Source of the DNA: Shewanella sp. ANA-3
GTDB lineage: Bacteria > Pseudomonadota > Gammaproteobacteria > Enterobacterales > Shewanellaceae
Direction: 5' to 3'
Length of the DNA: 64,000 bases
Assembly: GCF_000203935.1 (NCBI RefSeq)
Contig: NC_008577.1
Location: forward strand, 1,736,001 to 1,800,000
Both the position numbers and the translations under genes were made by a program. Positions 7,628 through 16,491 of this stretch are shown in pieces (within the stretch, counting starts at the first letter, position 1; each line of letters begins with the position of its first letter). Under the pieces are notes generated by a model. It searched no databases. It saw nothing but the letters and a program-made list of their open reading frames with translations, and was not told where the DNA came from.

Positions 7628-9874
7628 ATGAGTACATTCACCGCAGTTGAAAATATCAGTCGCCGCGATGTGTTAAAACTCTTCGGCGCAGTCGGGGGCG
7701 GCCTCGCCCTGGGGGCGAGTGGCCTCAGTTGGAGCCCAATGGCATTGGCGCAGGATCAGCAGGCGCGGCTCAATCTGTTTATCGCCATCGGTGAGGATGA
7801 CAAGGTCTATTTGACCTGCCACCGCTCCGAAATGGGTCAGGGGATCCGCACTGGGATTTTACAAATCTTGGCCGAAGAACTGGAGGCCGATTGGGATAAA
7901 ATTGTGCCTATTCAAGGGCTCGCCGATAAACGCTACGCTAGCCAAAATACTGATGGTAGTCGCAGTATCCGCGAAAACTATGACCGTATGCGCGAGATGG
8001 GCGCGATGGCTCGAACCATGCTTGAGCAAGCCGCCGCAGCCCGCTGGAAAGTCCCCGTGAGTGAAGTGCAGGCCAAAGATCATCAAGTGCTGCATGCCAA
8101 ATCTGGCCGTGCTGCGCGCTTTGGTGAATTAGCCCTCGATGCGGCGGGATTACCACTGCCCACGGCCGATTCGCTGCGGTTAAAGGCGGTTAAGGATTTC
8201 AAGCAAATTGGGGCTTCGCGTCAGATAGTCGATATGCAGGCCATGCTCACGGGTAAGGCTGTCTATGGCTATGATATCCAAGTGGATAACATGCTTTATG
8301 CCAGCATTATGCGCCCACCCGTATTGGGGAGCGATGTGGCAAGTCTTGACGATAGTGCGGCGCGCAAAGTAGCGGGGGTGGTCGATGTGTACCGTTTGCC
8401 AACGTCCAAGGGCGCTCCCGCTTTTCAAGCCCTAGGCGGCGTAGCTGTGGTGGCGACAAATACTTGGAGCGCGCTACAGGGACGTAAAGCCTTGCAAGTG
8501 AGCTGGACTCAGTCTGCCAACAGCAGCCACGATTCTAAAACCTACCTGCAAGAGCTGGTGGACAAGGTACAAGCCCCTGGCAAGGTGGTACGTCAAGTTG
8601 GGGATGAGGTAAAAGCCTGGCCGAAGGACGATACCCTTAAGGCGATTTATACCGTGCCTTATCTTATCCATTCCTCCATTGAGCCACCCGTGGCCACCGC
8701 TAATGTGACCGAGAAGGGCTGTGAAATTTGGGCATCGACACAAACACCGCAGAGTACCCAGCAAAATGTGGCTGTGGCCTTAGGTATTGCCGAAGATGCG
8801 GTGAAAGTGAATGTGACGCTGCTGGGCGGCGGCTTTGGGCGCAAGTCCAAACCGGATTTCAGTGTGGAGGCGGCGCTACTCTCCAAGCAATTCAAACGGC
8901 CGGTAAAGGTGAGTTGGAGCCGTGAGGATGAAATCCAAAACGGTTATTATCACGCCATCAGTGCCCAGTGTTATCAGGCCTTGTTCGATGCCAATAACAA
9001 ACCCACGGCGCTACTGGCGCGTACGGGCTTCCCGTCGATAAGCTCCACCTTTGCCGAGGGCGTCGAATATCCATCCGGCGGTGAGTTGGATTTAGGTTTT
9101 GTCGATGTGCCCTTTGCCCTCGCCAATTTACGCTACGAGGCCGTTAAGGCCAGCGCCCATAGCCGGATTGGTTGGATGCGCTCGGTATGCAACATTCAAC
9201 ATGGGTTTGGCGTGGGCAGTTTTGTCGATGAAATGGCCCATAAAGCCAAGTTATCTTGCCCCGATATGTGGCGTAGCTTACTGGGTCAAGCGAGGCGAGA
9301 GACCTTTGAGAACCAAGGCTTTAAATATGGCAACTATGGCGAAGACTTAACTCGTCACCCCGTTGATGTTGGCCGTTATCTCAAGGTGATTGAGGCGGTT
9401 GAACAAGCCCAAGCCAAGGCGCCTAAAGCGGGTAAGAATCAAGGTTGGGGCTTTGCGGTGCACCGCAGCTTTGTGAGTGTGGTGGCGGTGGCGATGCGGG
9501 TTGAGGTCGGTGAGGATAAACAACTTAAAGTGCTTAATGCCATTGCTGCGATTGATGCCGGCACTGTGGTTAACCCCGACAGGGTGAAAGCGCAGACTGA
9601 AGGCGCGATAGTCTTTGGGTTAAGCTTGGCGCTAATGGGGGAGATCAGTTACCAACAGGGTAAGGTGATGCAGTCTAACTTCCATGATTATCCGCTTCTA
9701 CGTTTACCCCAAGTGCCAGAGATGGAGGTCATCATTATCGACTCGGATGCACCGCCTGCGGGAGTGGGGGAGCCAGGCGTACCGCCAGTGGCACCTAGCC
9801 TGACCAACGCGATATTTGCCGCAACAGGCCTTAGGATCCGCGACCTGCCGGTTAATAAACAGTTAAAGGTGTGA
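7628..9874 (+). CDS. Tat-exported molybdopterin subunit (isoquinoline 1-oxidoreductase beta / aldehyde dehydrogenase-like)
   Basis: A 748-residue catalytic subunit. The ATG at 7628 follows GGAGG and is preferred over an in-frame start at 7607. A twin-arginine signal (SRRDVLKLFG, then a Gly/Ala-rich hydrophobic run) sends the folded enzyme to the periplasm. Mo-hydroxylase motifs are GGGFGRK, EPPVATANV, TPQSTQQNV and the terminal GVGEPGVPPVAPSL with the catalytic Glu. IorB-type enzymes hydroxylate N-heterocycles or oxidise aldehydes. The usual FAD or cytochrome subunit is absent from the operon, so the electron acceptor is not evident. The substrate is not predictable from sequence alone. Confidence 0.9.
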   Translation: MSTFTAVENISRRDVLKLFGAVGGGLALGASGLSWSPMALAQDQQARLNLFIAIGEDDKVYLTCHRSEMGQGIRTGILQILAEELEADWDKIVPIQGLADKRYASQNTDGSRSIRENYDRMREMGAMARTMLEQAAAARWKVPVSEVQAKDHQVLHAKSGRAARFGELALDAAGLPLPTADSLRLKAVKDFKQIGASRQIVDMQAMLTGKAVYGYDIQVDNMLYASIMRPPVLGSDVASLDDSAARKVAGVVDVYRLPTSKGAPAFQALGGVAVVATNTWSALQGRKALQVSWTQSANSSHDSKTYLQELVDKVQAPGKVVRQVGDEVKAWPKDDTLKAIYTVPYLIHSSIEPPVATANVTEKGCEIWASTQTPQSTQQNVAVALGIAEDAVKVNVTLLGGGFGRKSKPDFSVEAALLSKQFKRPVKVSWSREDEIQNGYYHAISAQCYQALFDANNKPTALLARTGFPSISSTFAEGVEYPSGGELDLGFVDVPFALANLRYEAVKASAHSRIGWMRSVCNIQHGFGVGSFVDEMAHKAKLSCPDMWRSLLGQARRETFENQGFKYGNYGEDLTRHPVDVGRYLKVIEAVEQAQAKAPKAGKNQGWGFAVHRSFVSVVAVAMRVEVGEDKQLKVLNAIAAIDAGTVVNPDRVKAQTEGAIVFGLSLALMGEISYQQGKVMQSNFHDYPLLRLPQVPEMEVIIIDSDAPPAGVGEPGVPPVAPSLTNAIFAATGLRIRDLPVNKQLKV

Positions 9875-9900
9875 TGCTGTAAACGACACCTGAGTGAGCA

Positions 9901-9927
9901 AAAAAGCGCCTAACAAGCGCTTTTTTC
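9901..9927 (+). terminator. Terminator of the Mo-hydroxylase operon
   Basis: AAAAGCGC and GCGCTTTT form an 8-bp stem around a 7-nt loop, continuing into T residues. Its symmetry could also stop transcription from the other direction. Confidence 0.85.
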
Positions 9928-10244
9928 GTTTTTTTACCACAAATAAATTGCTTGTTAGCAAATTTACGGGCATTAATGCCGAAAATTAGCAATAGATCAG
10001 GTTTTTGTTACCAGAATAGAGGTAATTTAACCAATATGTTTACTCAAGTGACCTAAGGTATGCGGACTCGCGTACACATTCATTTGAATCGGTTCCTAGT
10101 CGGCCTGTGAGTCTGTTTTCGATTGCAGATCCCTACTAAAAATTGATCGACACGGAAGTGAAGGGCGCTATAACACCATAATACAGCCGCACCTTAAGCA
10201 CATTTGAGTATTAACTTCCGTGAACACAATACAAAGGGGGCATC
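9928..10244 (+). other. Intergenic leader with a 9-bp dyad
   Basis: About 320 bp without a gene, upstream of the DUF1097 gene. The only clear structure is a perfect inverted repeat: CACGGAAGT at 10151-10159 and ACTTCCGTG at 10214-10222, 54 bp apart. It could be a looped operator pair or a leader hairpin. I see no convincing -35/-10 pair. Confidence 0.4.
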
Positions 10245-10736
10245 ATGGAAAATCGTTGGCAAGTCGCTATTTCGGCGGGGCTATTAGCCGCTGTCTGGTG
10301 TGGTATCGCAGATGCCTTTCATCTCGTTACTTGGATTGGCTTTTTAGGTTGTAGCACTTTCTTTGCTCAGCCGAAGGCCGGTTTTCAAGGCGTGATGATG
10401 GCGTGGTGCACCAATCTCTCCGGTGTGTTTTGGGCTTGGCTCATTATCAGCGGTAGCAGTTTCTTCGTATCGCCTGTGGCAGGTTATCTGTTTACGGGTA
10501 TCGCGACCTCGGCAATGTGCCTGCAGGCCAGTTATCAAAAATTAAGCTTTATTCCCGGTGCCTTTATTGGCTGTTGTATTACCTTTGCCATGGCAGGGGA
10601 TGTCGCCAATATTGTGCCATCCTTAGTGTTGGGCGCGCTGTTAGGTTTTTGCATGAGTTTGTTGACGGCGCAGTTAGTTACTCTTCGCCAAAAATGGTCA
10701 GCATCAACAGGTTCTGAAATCGCCAGTGCCGATTAA
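10245..10736 (+). CDS. DUF1097 (YcdZ-like) inner-membrane protein
   Basis: A 163-residue, almost wholly hydrophobic protein with about five predicted membrane segments. These begin at residues 5-35, then about 45-65, 70-90, 95-112 and 118-140. The pattern of Gly-rich helices, including SGLLAAVWCGIADAF-like opening residues and FFAQPKAGFQG, fits the DUF1097 family of YcdZ. A short soluble tail follows. The function of the family is not established. GGGGG at about 10237 gives a strong ribosome-binding site before the ATG. It precedes the chemoreceptor gene by 114 bp, probably with its own promoter between them. Confidence 0.7.
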   Translation: MENRWQVAISAGLLAAVWCGIADAFHLVTWIGFLGCSTFFAQPKAGFQGVMMAWCTNLSGVFWAWLIISGSSFFVSPVAGYLFTGIATSAMCLQASYQKLSFIPGAFIGCCITFAMAGDVANIVPSLVLGALLGFCMSLLTAQLVTLRQKWSASTGSEIASAD

Positions 10737-10850
10737 ATTCATCATGTTTTAATCTGCAGATGATGCCTATGCGGTAAAAAAGTGATGGAATAGATGAGCT
10801 ATAATGCTGATTTAGTACCCGATAGCCTTTAGGTCTTAGGAAATATCAAG

Positions 10851-12305
10851 ATGAAACAAATCCAGTTTCGCACCATTGATGCCATATTGATCAAATTCAG
10901 TCTCAACGGAAAGTTTTGGGTTGTCTGTTCTATGGTGGCGCTGATCACCGCCGCCGTTGCACTCGTCAATTACCAACATGCTCACCGTAACCTCGAAGCC
11001 GCCTCTTTGGCTCGGGTACAGGCGACCGTCGATGCCTTTGCCCAAGTCGCGAATGCGCAAAAATTGCAGGGTGATGCCCTGTCACAGTTTGCCCGTGACA
11101 ATGGTTTAAGTGTTGTCACTCGCCAAACAGAGGCGCTGCGCCAAAGGGATAATGTGACTGCCAGTGCCAGCGTGGGATCAGGCGGCGCACTCGAGCTGTC
11201 GCAAAATGTTGCTCAATGGGAAAGCGAGGGGCGTAGCGATGCCAACTTAATGTTTTGGCTCGCGTTAATCGGTTTATTGCCCTTATTCCAACTCAGCTAC
11301 TGGATTTCAACCTCCCTCGGCGGTGGTCTGTGGGATATGTACATGGCCATCAAACGCTTAGCCGATGGTGACCTAAGTTTTAGATTAAACTTTTTCGGCA
11401 CCGATGACTTCAGCTTAATCGCTCGCGAAATCGACCGCTGCGCCGATAACATGAGCGAAATGGTGAGTGCTATCCGCAGCAATGCGCAGACGCTCTCCCT
11501 CGCCGCTGATGAGTTTAATCAACAGGCCAAAAGCAGTGGCGAGTTAATTGGTGCCCAGCATCAATTTTTAGACTCAGTTGCCGTGGCCATGGCGCAGATG
11601 ACTTCGGCGATTGAAGAAGTGTCGGTCAATGCCAGCAACACCTCGCTCCAGACCAAAGATAACGCCAGCCAAATGAGTGCCAGCCAAGGACGTATTAGCC
11701 ACACGGTGGACAGTATCGGGCAGCTCTCAACCAAGATTGGCGCAGCATTTTCGTCGGTGGAACAGTTATCTAAGGATGCGGCGGGTATCGATGCCGTAGT
11801 GACGACCATCAACAGTATTTCCGAGCAGACCAATTTGCTGGCGCTGAATGCGGCGATTGAAGCTGCCCGTGCGGGTGAGCAAGGCCGTGGTTTTGCGGTG
11901 GTTGCCGATGAAGTTCGTACCTTAGCGGGACGGACTCAACAAGCGACAGTTGAGATCCAAGCGATGATCGAAGGATTGCAATCGGGCACTCGTCAGCTCT
12001 CCAATATCACCACTGAGATTGTGGACCGCGCCGATGAAGGCCGCAGCGCCATTATTGCCGTGGGCGACGATGTCGAAGGGATGGCACAATCGGTTAATGC
12101 TGTATTCGATATGAGTAGCCAGATTGCTGCATCGGCGGAAGAGCAGAGCGTTGCCGCCCGTGATATTGCTGGCCAACTCAATGAGATCCGTCATCAATCC
12201 GATACCATTAAACAAACGGCGCAGCGCAGTGTCACCCTAGCGCATGATTTGCAACATGCCTCGGTTGAACTCGAAGGGATCCTTAAACAGTACCGCACTA
12301 GCTAA
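10851..12305 (+). CDS. Methyl-accepting chemotaxis protein
   Basis: A 484-residue chemoreceptor. The first membrane helix is at about residues 22-40 and the second at about 128-148, leaving a periplasmic sensing domain of only about 85 residues. This is much shorter than the usual four-helix bundle. A HAMP linker ([13 protein letters not shown] region) and a long cytoplasmic coiled coil follow. The highly conserved hairpin tip reads [20 protein letters not shown] then [17 protein letters not shown], the binding region for CheA and CheW. It lacks an obvious C-terminal CheR-binding pentapeptide, ending LKQYRTS. The ligand is unknown; the small sensing domain suggests indirect or membrane-state sensing. 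Confidence 0.95.
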   Translation: MKQIQFRTIDAILIKFSLNGKFWVVCSMVALITAAVALVNYQHAHRNLEAASLARVQATVDAFAQVANAQKLQGDALSQFARDNGLSVVTRQTEALRQRDNVTASASVGSGGALELSQNVAQWESEGRSDANLMFWLALIGLLPLFQLSYWISTSLGGGLWDMYMAIKRLADGDLSFRLNFFGTDDFSLIAREIDRCADNMSEMVSAIRSNAQTLSLAADEFNQQAKSSGELIGAQHQFLDSVAVAMAQMTSAIEEVSVNASNTSLQTKDNASQMSASQGRISHTVDSIGQLSTKIGAAFSSVEQLSKDAAGIDAVVTTINSISEQTNLLALNAAIEAARAGEQGRGFAVVADEVRTLAGRTQQATVEIQAMIEGLQSGTRQLSNITTEIVDRADEGRSAIIAVGDDVEGMAQSVNAVFDMSSQIAASAEEQSVAARDIAGQLNEIRHQSDTIKQTAQRSVTLAHDLQHASVELEGILKQYRTS

Positions 12306-12400
12306 GCCGCGGCTTTTATGTGGGTGAATTCGATTGGATTTCATTAGCATAACAGCGAAAGAGTGGTTCGCTGGCGAGGCAAATCCAAATATCCAAATCC

Positions 12401-12436
12401 AAATGGCGGTTGCATCTAATGCAGTCGCCATTTTTT
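12401..12436 (+). terminator. Terminator after the chemoreceptor gene
   Basis: Outer stem AAATGGCG / CGCCATTT and inner stem TGCAT / ATGCA are separated by a small symmetric internal loop and followed by six T residues. It lies about 95 bp after the stop codon. Confidence 0.8.
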
Positions 12437-12712
12437 ATGTCATTTACATCCGCTATCGTTATTGCCTTTGGCCGAGACACGCCAAAGTGAACCAAAGCCT
12501 TACAGACATTCATTTAGCCGCTTAGCATTGAAACTACAGCTTGGTTTAAATTCAACTCATTGTTACTAAAAGGTAAATACTTCATCAGTCTAAAGCGTGA
12601 CTTTGGTTTCATTATCAAAATACCGTTGGAGAGGCGCTGAAACTGGGGTAGGTTATCAGCCTTATATCCCCTGTGATTAGGGGCGAAGGCATAAGAGAGA
12701 TTTGACGAACAT
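12437..12712. other. Intergenic region before the accessory islet
   Basis: No gene is supported here. A 7-bp inverted repeat CTTTGGC / GCCAAAG (12466-12472 and 12481-12487) is the only visible structure. The small open frames in this stretch lack ribosome-binding sites. Confidence 0.4.
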
Positions 12713-13120
12713 ATGCAAAGGGTTGAGAGAGCCGCCTGCGTGGTTAAAGACACACTTGATGGCTACCGAGAGGAATTTGATGGCTTGGTGAGGGAATATG
12801 CGAATTTATCCCATACTCAAGGTGAAGCTTACTGCGATTTTTTTGTTGATATAGCATCTATGATGAATGGTTCATGGCTATTAACGGCCGAGCTTGAGTC
12901 TGACACGATTGCTCATTTTAAATCCTTCGACTGGTACCGTATCTTGGACATTGATGAAGCGCATACGCCAGAAGATGAATTGATCGCATTATTGCAGACG
13001 GCCTATAAAATTGGCTATCTCTGGTTAATAGAACGCTTGTCATTACTAAAACAGCAAATAGAGATGATTGAAATCCGGCTGTATTACAATGGCAGTCTTG
13101 ATTATCAAGCTTTGAATTAG
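12713..13120 (+). CDS. Hypothetical protein, 135 residues
   Basis: I do not recognise this protein. It is acidic and Leu/Ile-rich with no signal peptide or membrane segment. It has a predicted helical N-terminus and a run near the end rich in Leu, Glu and Ile (LSLLKQQIEMIEIRLYY) that could form an amphipathic helix. The ribosome-binding site is weak (GAGAG about 13 bp before the ATG), so the start is uncertain. It opens a stretch of small, AT-richer genes between the chemoreceptor and xthA that look like later acquisitions. No operon partner is evident. Confidence 0.5.
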   Translation: MQRVERAACVVKDTLDGYREEFDGLVREYANLSHTQGEAYCDFFVDIASMMNGSWLLTAELESDTIAHFKSFDWYRILDIDEAHTPEDELIALLQTAYKIGYLWLIERLSLLKQQIEMIEIRLYYNGSLDYQALN

Positions 13121-13332
13121 CGGAATGAGGTTGATTTGCCAAGCTCAATATCTGCCTTTTAAAAGTGATTAAGTTATGCTCCTTTAGCCGAATATTGCCT
13201 AATGCCGCAAGAGTCTAATGGCCTTATTTCACTATCTATTCAGTAGCTATGTTTTTGATAAACTAAACAAATCTCTCTGAATATAGTGACTCCGTGTGCA
13301 TTTCCAACTTAAACAGTAAATGGATAGCTTTA

Positions 13333-13875
13333 ATGTTAGGAATAAAAATTGAAACAGAACGTTTAGTTCTTAGAGCATTTAATGAAGATGACTCTAAAGC
13401 ATTATTTGACATTTTTTCCGATCCAGAGGTGATGAAATATTGGAATACTCCTCCTTGGCGATCATTAGATGATGCCGCTGCATTTATAAATAATAGTTCC
13501 GACTCCATGTGTGATTTCCGCGGAATGACTTTAGGGGTTTATAAAAAACATAGTGGTGAACTGCTAGGTAAAGTGATGCTCTTTAATTATGACAAAGAGT
13601 CAAAGCGAGCTGAAATTGGATTTGGAATAAGCCCCAAATATTGGGGAAAAGGCATCGTTTCCGAGGCTGGGACAGCATTAATTAAATTTGCATTCAATAC
13701 ATTAGGTTTGCGTCGAATTGAAGCCGAGATTGACCCAGAGAATGTTTCTTCTGCCAAGGTGTTGGAGCGTATGGGGTTTATCAAAGAAGGTCATCTAAGG
13801 CAGCGCTGGGAGGTGAGTAGCGTTATCTCGGATTCTGCTCTTTATGGATTACTTGCTGAAGATTTAAGAGCCTGA
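13333..13875 (+). CDS. GNAT-family N-acetyltransferase (RimJ/RimL type)
   Basis: A 180-residue protein opening with MLGIKIETERLVLRAF, the standard start of RimJ/RimL-like acetyltransferases. The frame extends to a GTG at 13294, but the ATG at 13333 aligns better with the family. The acetyl-CoA-binding motif A is GFGISPKYWGKGIVSEA, and the later NVSSAKVLERMGFIKEG is the typical motif B. It should transfer acetyl groups from acetyl-CoA to an amine, such as a protein N-terminus or small molecule; the target cannot be assigned. The base composition is AT-richer than in the flanking housekeeping genes. Confidence 0.85.
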   Translation: MLGIKIETERLVLRAFNEDDSKALFDIFSDPEVMKYWNTPPWRSLDDAAAFINNSSDSMCDFRGMTLGVYKKHSGELLGKVMLFNYDKESKRAEIGFGISPKYWGKGIVSEAGTALIKFAFNTLGLRRIEAEIDPENVSSAKVLERMGFIKEGHLRQRWEVSSVISDSALYGLLAEDLRA

Positions 13876-14003
13876 GGGCAACTGATTTGAACAAGTGGTT
13901 AATGTCAGAAATATCCGTGGTTTGACTCTATATTGTCATGGACTCTTTAGTGCCCCGCTAGATGGAATTTTGTTTAAAAATCAGCATAGATACAGGAATA
14001 ATG

Positions 14004-14435
14004 ATGGAAAAGGATGCATTAGTTAAGCTTGCTATTGAATACTTTAAGAAAGTTGATGCGGGTGATGCGAGTTACTTAGATTTATTTAGCGAAGAGGTAG
14101 ACTTTTTCTTCCCCAAATTTGGACGTGCTATGGGCAAGGACAGCTTAGTTGAGTTTGGCAATCGCATCGGCAGTTCACTTAGCAGTATTTGGCATGATAT
14201 CGACGGTTTTAACATCACAGTGTCTGGCAATACAGTTATCGTTGAAGGGCAAGAAGGTGGGGTCATGAGTGATGGCACCGTTTGGCCAGACAACAAAATT
14301 TCAACTGGTCGTTTTTGCAGTGTTTTTGAGTTTACTGACCATCTTATTAGTCGCATGTACGTGTACGTCGACCCTGACTTCCCAAGCCTCGATGTAGCGA
14401 GGAGCTCTGTATTGTCAGGTCAACAGCAGGCCTAA
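14004..14435 (+). CDS. SnoaL/NTF2-like protein
   Basis: A 143-residue protein with an NTF2-like cone fold pattern: helix (LVKLAIEYFKKVDAGD), then YLDLFSEEVDFFFPKFG and strand-rich remainder with VIVEGQEGG and GRFCSVFEFTDHLISRMYVY. The spacing of AGGA (13994-13997) favours the ATG at 14004 over the one at 14001. SnoaL-like proteins include small isomerases, cyclases and binding proteins; no catalytic role can be assigned here. It is a single gene in the accessory islet. Confidence 0.7.
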   Translation: MEKDALVKLAIEYFKKVDAGDASYLDLFSEEVDFFFPKFGRAMGKDSLVEFGNRIGSSLSSIWHDIDGFNITVSGNTVIVEGQEGGVMSDGTVWPDNKISTGRFCSVFEFTDHLISRMYVYVDPDFPSLDVARSSVLSGQQQA

Positions 14436-14506
14436 TGAGTAGCATTGTGTAGGTGAGCAGTACGTTAAACCATGATCGAGAACAAGTCTTCGCAATGGAG
14501 TATGTT

Positions 14507-14632
14507 GTGACAAGGATAACGGAATTACTCAATACATTAAACGCGTTATCGGCGGCTGATCCAGATCATTATCCGGCAGTGACATTAGATGGGTACTTTA
14601 TTGGACTCTATAACAAAAAAACATCGGCCTAG
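14507..14632 (+). CDS. Possible small protein, 41 residues
   Basis: A GTG start preceded by GGAG (14497-14500, six-base spacing) opens a 41-codon frame, beginning MTRITELLNTLNAL, with balanced composition. Its stop codon TAG lies inside the loop of the following terminator hairpin. It could be a real small protein or the remnant of a longer gene cut short by the terminator. I do not recognise the sequence. Confidence 0.4.
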   Translation: MTRITELLNTLNALSAADPDHYPAVTLDGYFIGLYNKKTSA

Positions 14633-14646
14633 GCCGATGTTTTTTA
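14615..14646. terminator. Bidirectional terminator between the islet and xthA
   Basis: ACATCGGCC / GGCCGATGT around a TA loop, flanked by A and T runs on both sides. It serves the plus-strand islet genes and the minus-strand xthA. Confidence 0.9.
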
Positions 14647-14674
14647 TATCGATTAAAGTAGTCACTCAATCGAG

Positions 14675-15487
14675 TTAGGCTTCTTTAAAGGTGCTCCAAA
14701 TTGGCGCGTGATCTGAGGGTTTGTCGATACCGCGCAGCTCGTAATCGACGTCGGATTCAACTAAACGTGCGGCCAGTGACGGCGTCGCTAAGATCACATC
14801 GATGCGTAGGCCACGGTTATCATCGAAGCCTTTGCTGCGGTAATCGAACCATGAATAACGCTCGCAGCGGTCGGGGTGCAGTTGACGGAAGGTATCCACC
14901 AATCCCCAACCTTGCAGGGTCTTGAGCCATTCACGCTCTTCGGGTTGGAAGCTGCATTTGCCGGTTTTTAGCCAACGTTTGCGGTTAACTTCACCGATGC
15001 CGATATCCAAATCGATGGGCGAAATATTGATATCCCCAATGATGGCGATATCTTCATCGTTGCTATGATTAGCGTGCAAATGCGCCATTAAATCCTGATA
15101 AAACTTGCGCTTAGCAGGGTACTTTGTCGGATGGTCGATGCTTTCGCCCTGAGGAAAATAACCATTCAACACAGTTAGCGGGTGGCCATTTGCCTGAGCA
15201 AAGGTACCGATAATCATGCGGCGCTGCGCATCTTCTTCATCAGTTGCAAAACCCTTTTGCACCTTAAGTGGGGCGACTTTGGAGAGCATGGCTACGCCAT
15301 AGTGCGCCTTGCCACCGTGGTAATGCACGTGATAGCCCATGGCCTCGACTTCGGCGAGCGGGAAGGCTTCATCGTGCACTTTGGTTTCTTGCAGGCCGAT
15401 AATGTCGGGCTGATGGCTGTCGATTAACGCTTGCAATTGATGCAGGCGAGAACGCAATCCATTGATATTGAAAGAAACGATTTTCAT
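14675..15487 (-). CDS. xthA: Exodeoxyribonuclease III
   Basis: A 270-residue member of the Exo III/AP endonuclease family, the usual length. Motifs are [14 protein letters not shown], the metal-binding Glu in GLQETKV, NGYFPQG, the catalytic GDINISP, the DYR region and the terminal SDHAPIW with the active-site His. It cleaves DNA 5' to abasic sites and degrades duplex DNA 3' to 5' in base-excision repair. The ATG overlaps the stop codon of the upstream yciI-like gene by one base, so the two are translationally coupled. It ends at a bidirectional terminator. Confidence 0.97.
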   Translation of the reverse strand: MKIVSFNINGLRSRLHQLQALIDSHQPDIIGLQETKVHDEAFPLAEVEAMGYHVHYHGGKAHYGVAMLSKVAPLKVQKGFATDEEDAQRRMIIGTFAQANGHPLTVLNGYFPQGESIDHPTKYPAKRKFYQDLMAHLHANHSNDEDIAIIGDINISPIDLDIGIGEVNRKRWLKTGKCSFQPEEREWLKTLQGWGLVDTFRQLHPDRCERYSWFDYRSKGFDDNRGLRIDVILATPSLAARLVESDVDYELRGIDKPSDHAPIWSTFKEA

Positions 15488-15786
15488 TAAGGGAGAACTC
15501 GTTTAAAGGGTTTAACCACAACGCTTTGATATACGCCCGCCGCGAAGTAAGGATCAGCATCTGCCCAGGCTTGAGCCGTGGCTAACGAATCGAAATCCGC
15601 AACCACTAATGAGCCGCTAAACCCCGCATCGCCTGGGTTTTCGCTATCGATAGCGGGGTGTGGACCCGCAACCAGCAAACGACCTTCATCGGCCAGTTCC
15701 TGTAAGCGAGCTAAATGCGCAGGGCGCGCCGCTAAACGTTTTTCTAAGCTGTTCTCAACATCTTGAGCTGAAATCATATACCACAT
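15487..15786 (-). CDS. yciI: YciI-family protein
   Basis: A 99-residue protein with the YciI (YCII) ferredoxin-like fold pattern: short Asp-Val segment near the start, [23 protein letters not shown], and [23 protein letters not shown]. The conserved His and Asp of the family are in RPAHL and ADADPY. Its biochemical role is not settled; the fold resembles small dienelactone- or muconolactone-type isomerases. It is coupled to yciB upstream (one-base overlap) and xthA downstream, an order known near yciB in other gammaproteobacteria. Confidence 0.9.
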   Translation of the reverse strand: MWYMISAQDVENSLEKRLAARPAHLARLQELADEGRLLVAGPHPAIDSENPGDAGFSGSLVVADFDSLATAQAWADADPYFAAGVYQSVVVKPFKRVLP

Positions 15787-16331
15787 TATTTGAGTTCCTT
15801 GCGTTGATCTTCGGGAAGATGTTTATAAAGGTAAAAGACGGTGATAACGGTATTAATCAGGGTTAAGGCGGTAAGGCCAAACACTTTAAAGTTCACCCAA
15901 GTTTCTAACGGCAGTCTAAAGGCGACATAGATATTGACTAGGCCACAGATGGCAAAAAAGCTCACCCAGTACCAAGTTACGTGTGCCCAAATCTTATCGG
16001 CCACCTTCATCTCTTTACCCAACATGGACTTTAAAATCGACTTGTTGAGTAGCTGGCTCACGCCAAGAGCTAGGGCAAATAAAGCATAAATAATAGTGAC
16101 TTTCCACTTGATAAAGGCATCGTCATGGAACACTAAGGTGAGTGTGCCAAACACTGTCACCATAGCGAAGGTAATAAGGTGCATCTTCTCCAATTTTTTG
16201 TACAGCGCATAGGTCACGACTAATTGCAGTGCGGTGGCTGCGATTAAGGCGCCACTGGCGATATAAATATCGAAAAATTTATAGACGGCAAAAAAGATAA
16301 TGAGGGGCAGAAAATCAAGCAGTTGTTTCAT
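15786..16331 (-). CDS. yciB: Inner-membrane septation protein A (YciB)
   Basis: A 181-residue polytopic protein. The frame runs further upstream, but the ATG at 16331 gives the family start [20 protein letters not shown]. About five membrane segments are seen, with conserved [28 protein letters not shown] and [15 protein letters not shown]. YciB is implicated in cell-envelope integrity and division in enterobacteria and Shigella. The 160-bp gap to the ferric reductase gene suggests its own promoter. The reading frame overlaps the yciI start by one base. Confidence 0.93.
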   Translation of the reverse strand: MKQLLDFLPLIIFFAVYKFFDIYIASGALIAATALQLVVTYALYKKLEKMHLITFAMVTVFGTLTLVFHDDAFIKWKVTIIYALFALALGVSQLLNKSILKSMLGKEMKVADKIWAHVTWYWVSFFAICGLVNIYVAFRLPLETWVNFKVFGLTALTLINTVITVFYLYKHLPEDQRKELK

Positions 16332-16491
16332 AAATAATCGTGTTAAGAAGACGTGGGCTTGAGTGTAGCACGGGGGGCTAGAGGGAAAAAGCCGTGAAAG
16401 GTGACCGATTGCTAACTGTTGCATGAAAGCGGCGCGAACGGCTGTTGCAATCCATGTAGCCCTTATAAGTAAGAGTGCCTGACCGATAAGG

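Noticed and set aside
12390..12406. Short near-repeat of AAATCCAAAT upstream of the chemoreceptor terminator
   Set aside because: Only two or three partial copies; too short for a CRISPR or satellite array.
12334..12525. 63-codon plus-strand frame
   Set aside because: It spans the terminator of the chemoreceptor gene and lacks a ribosome-binding site.
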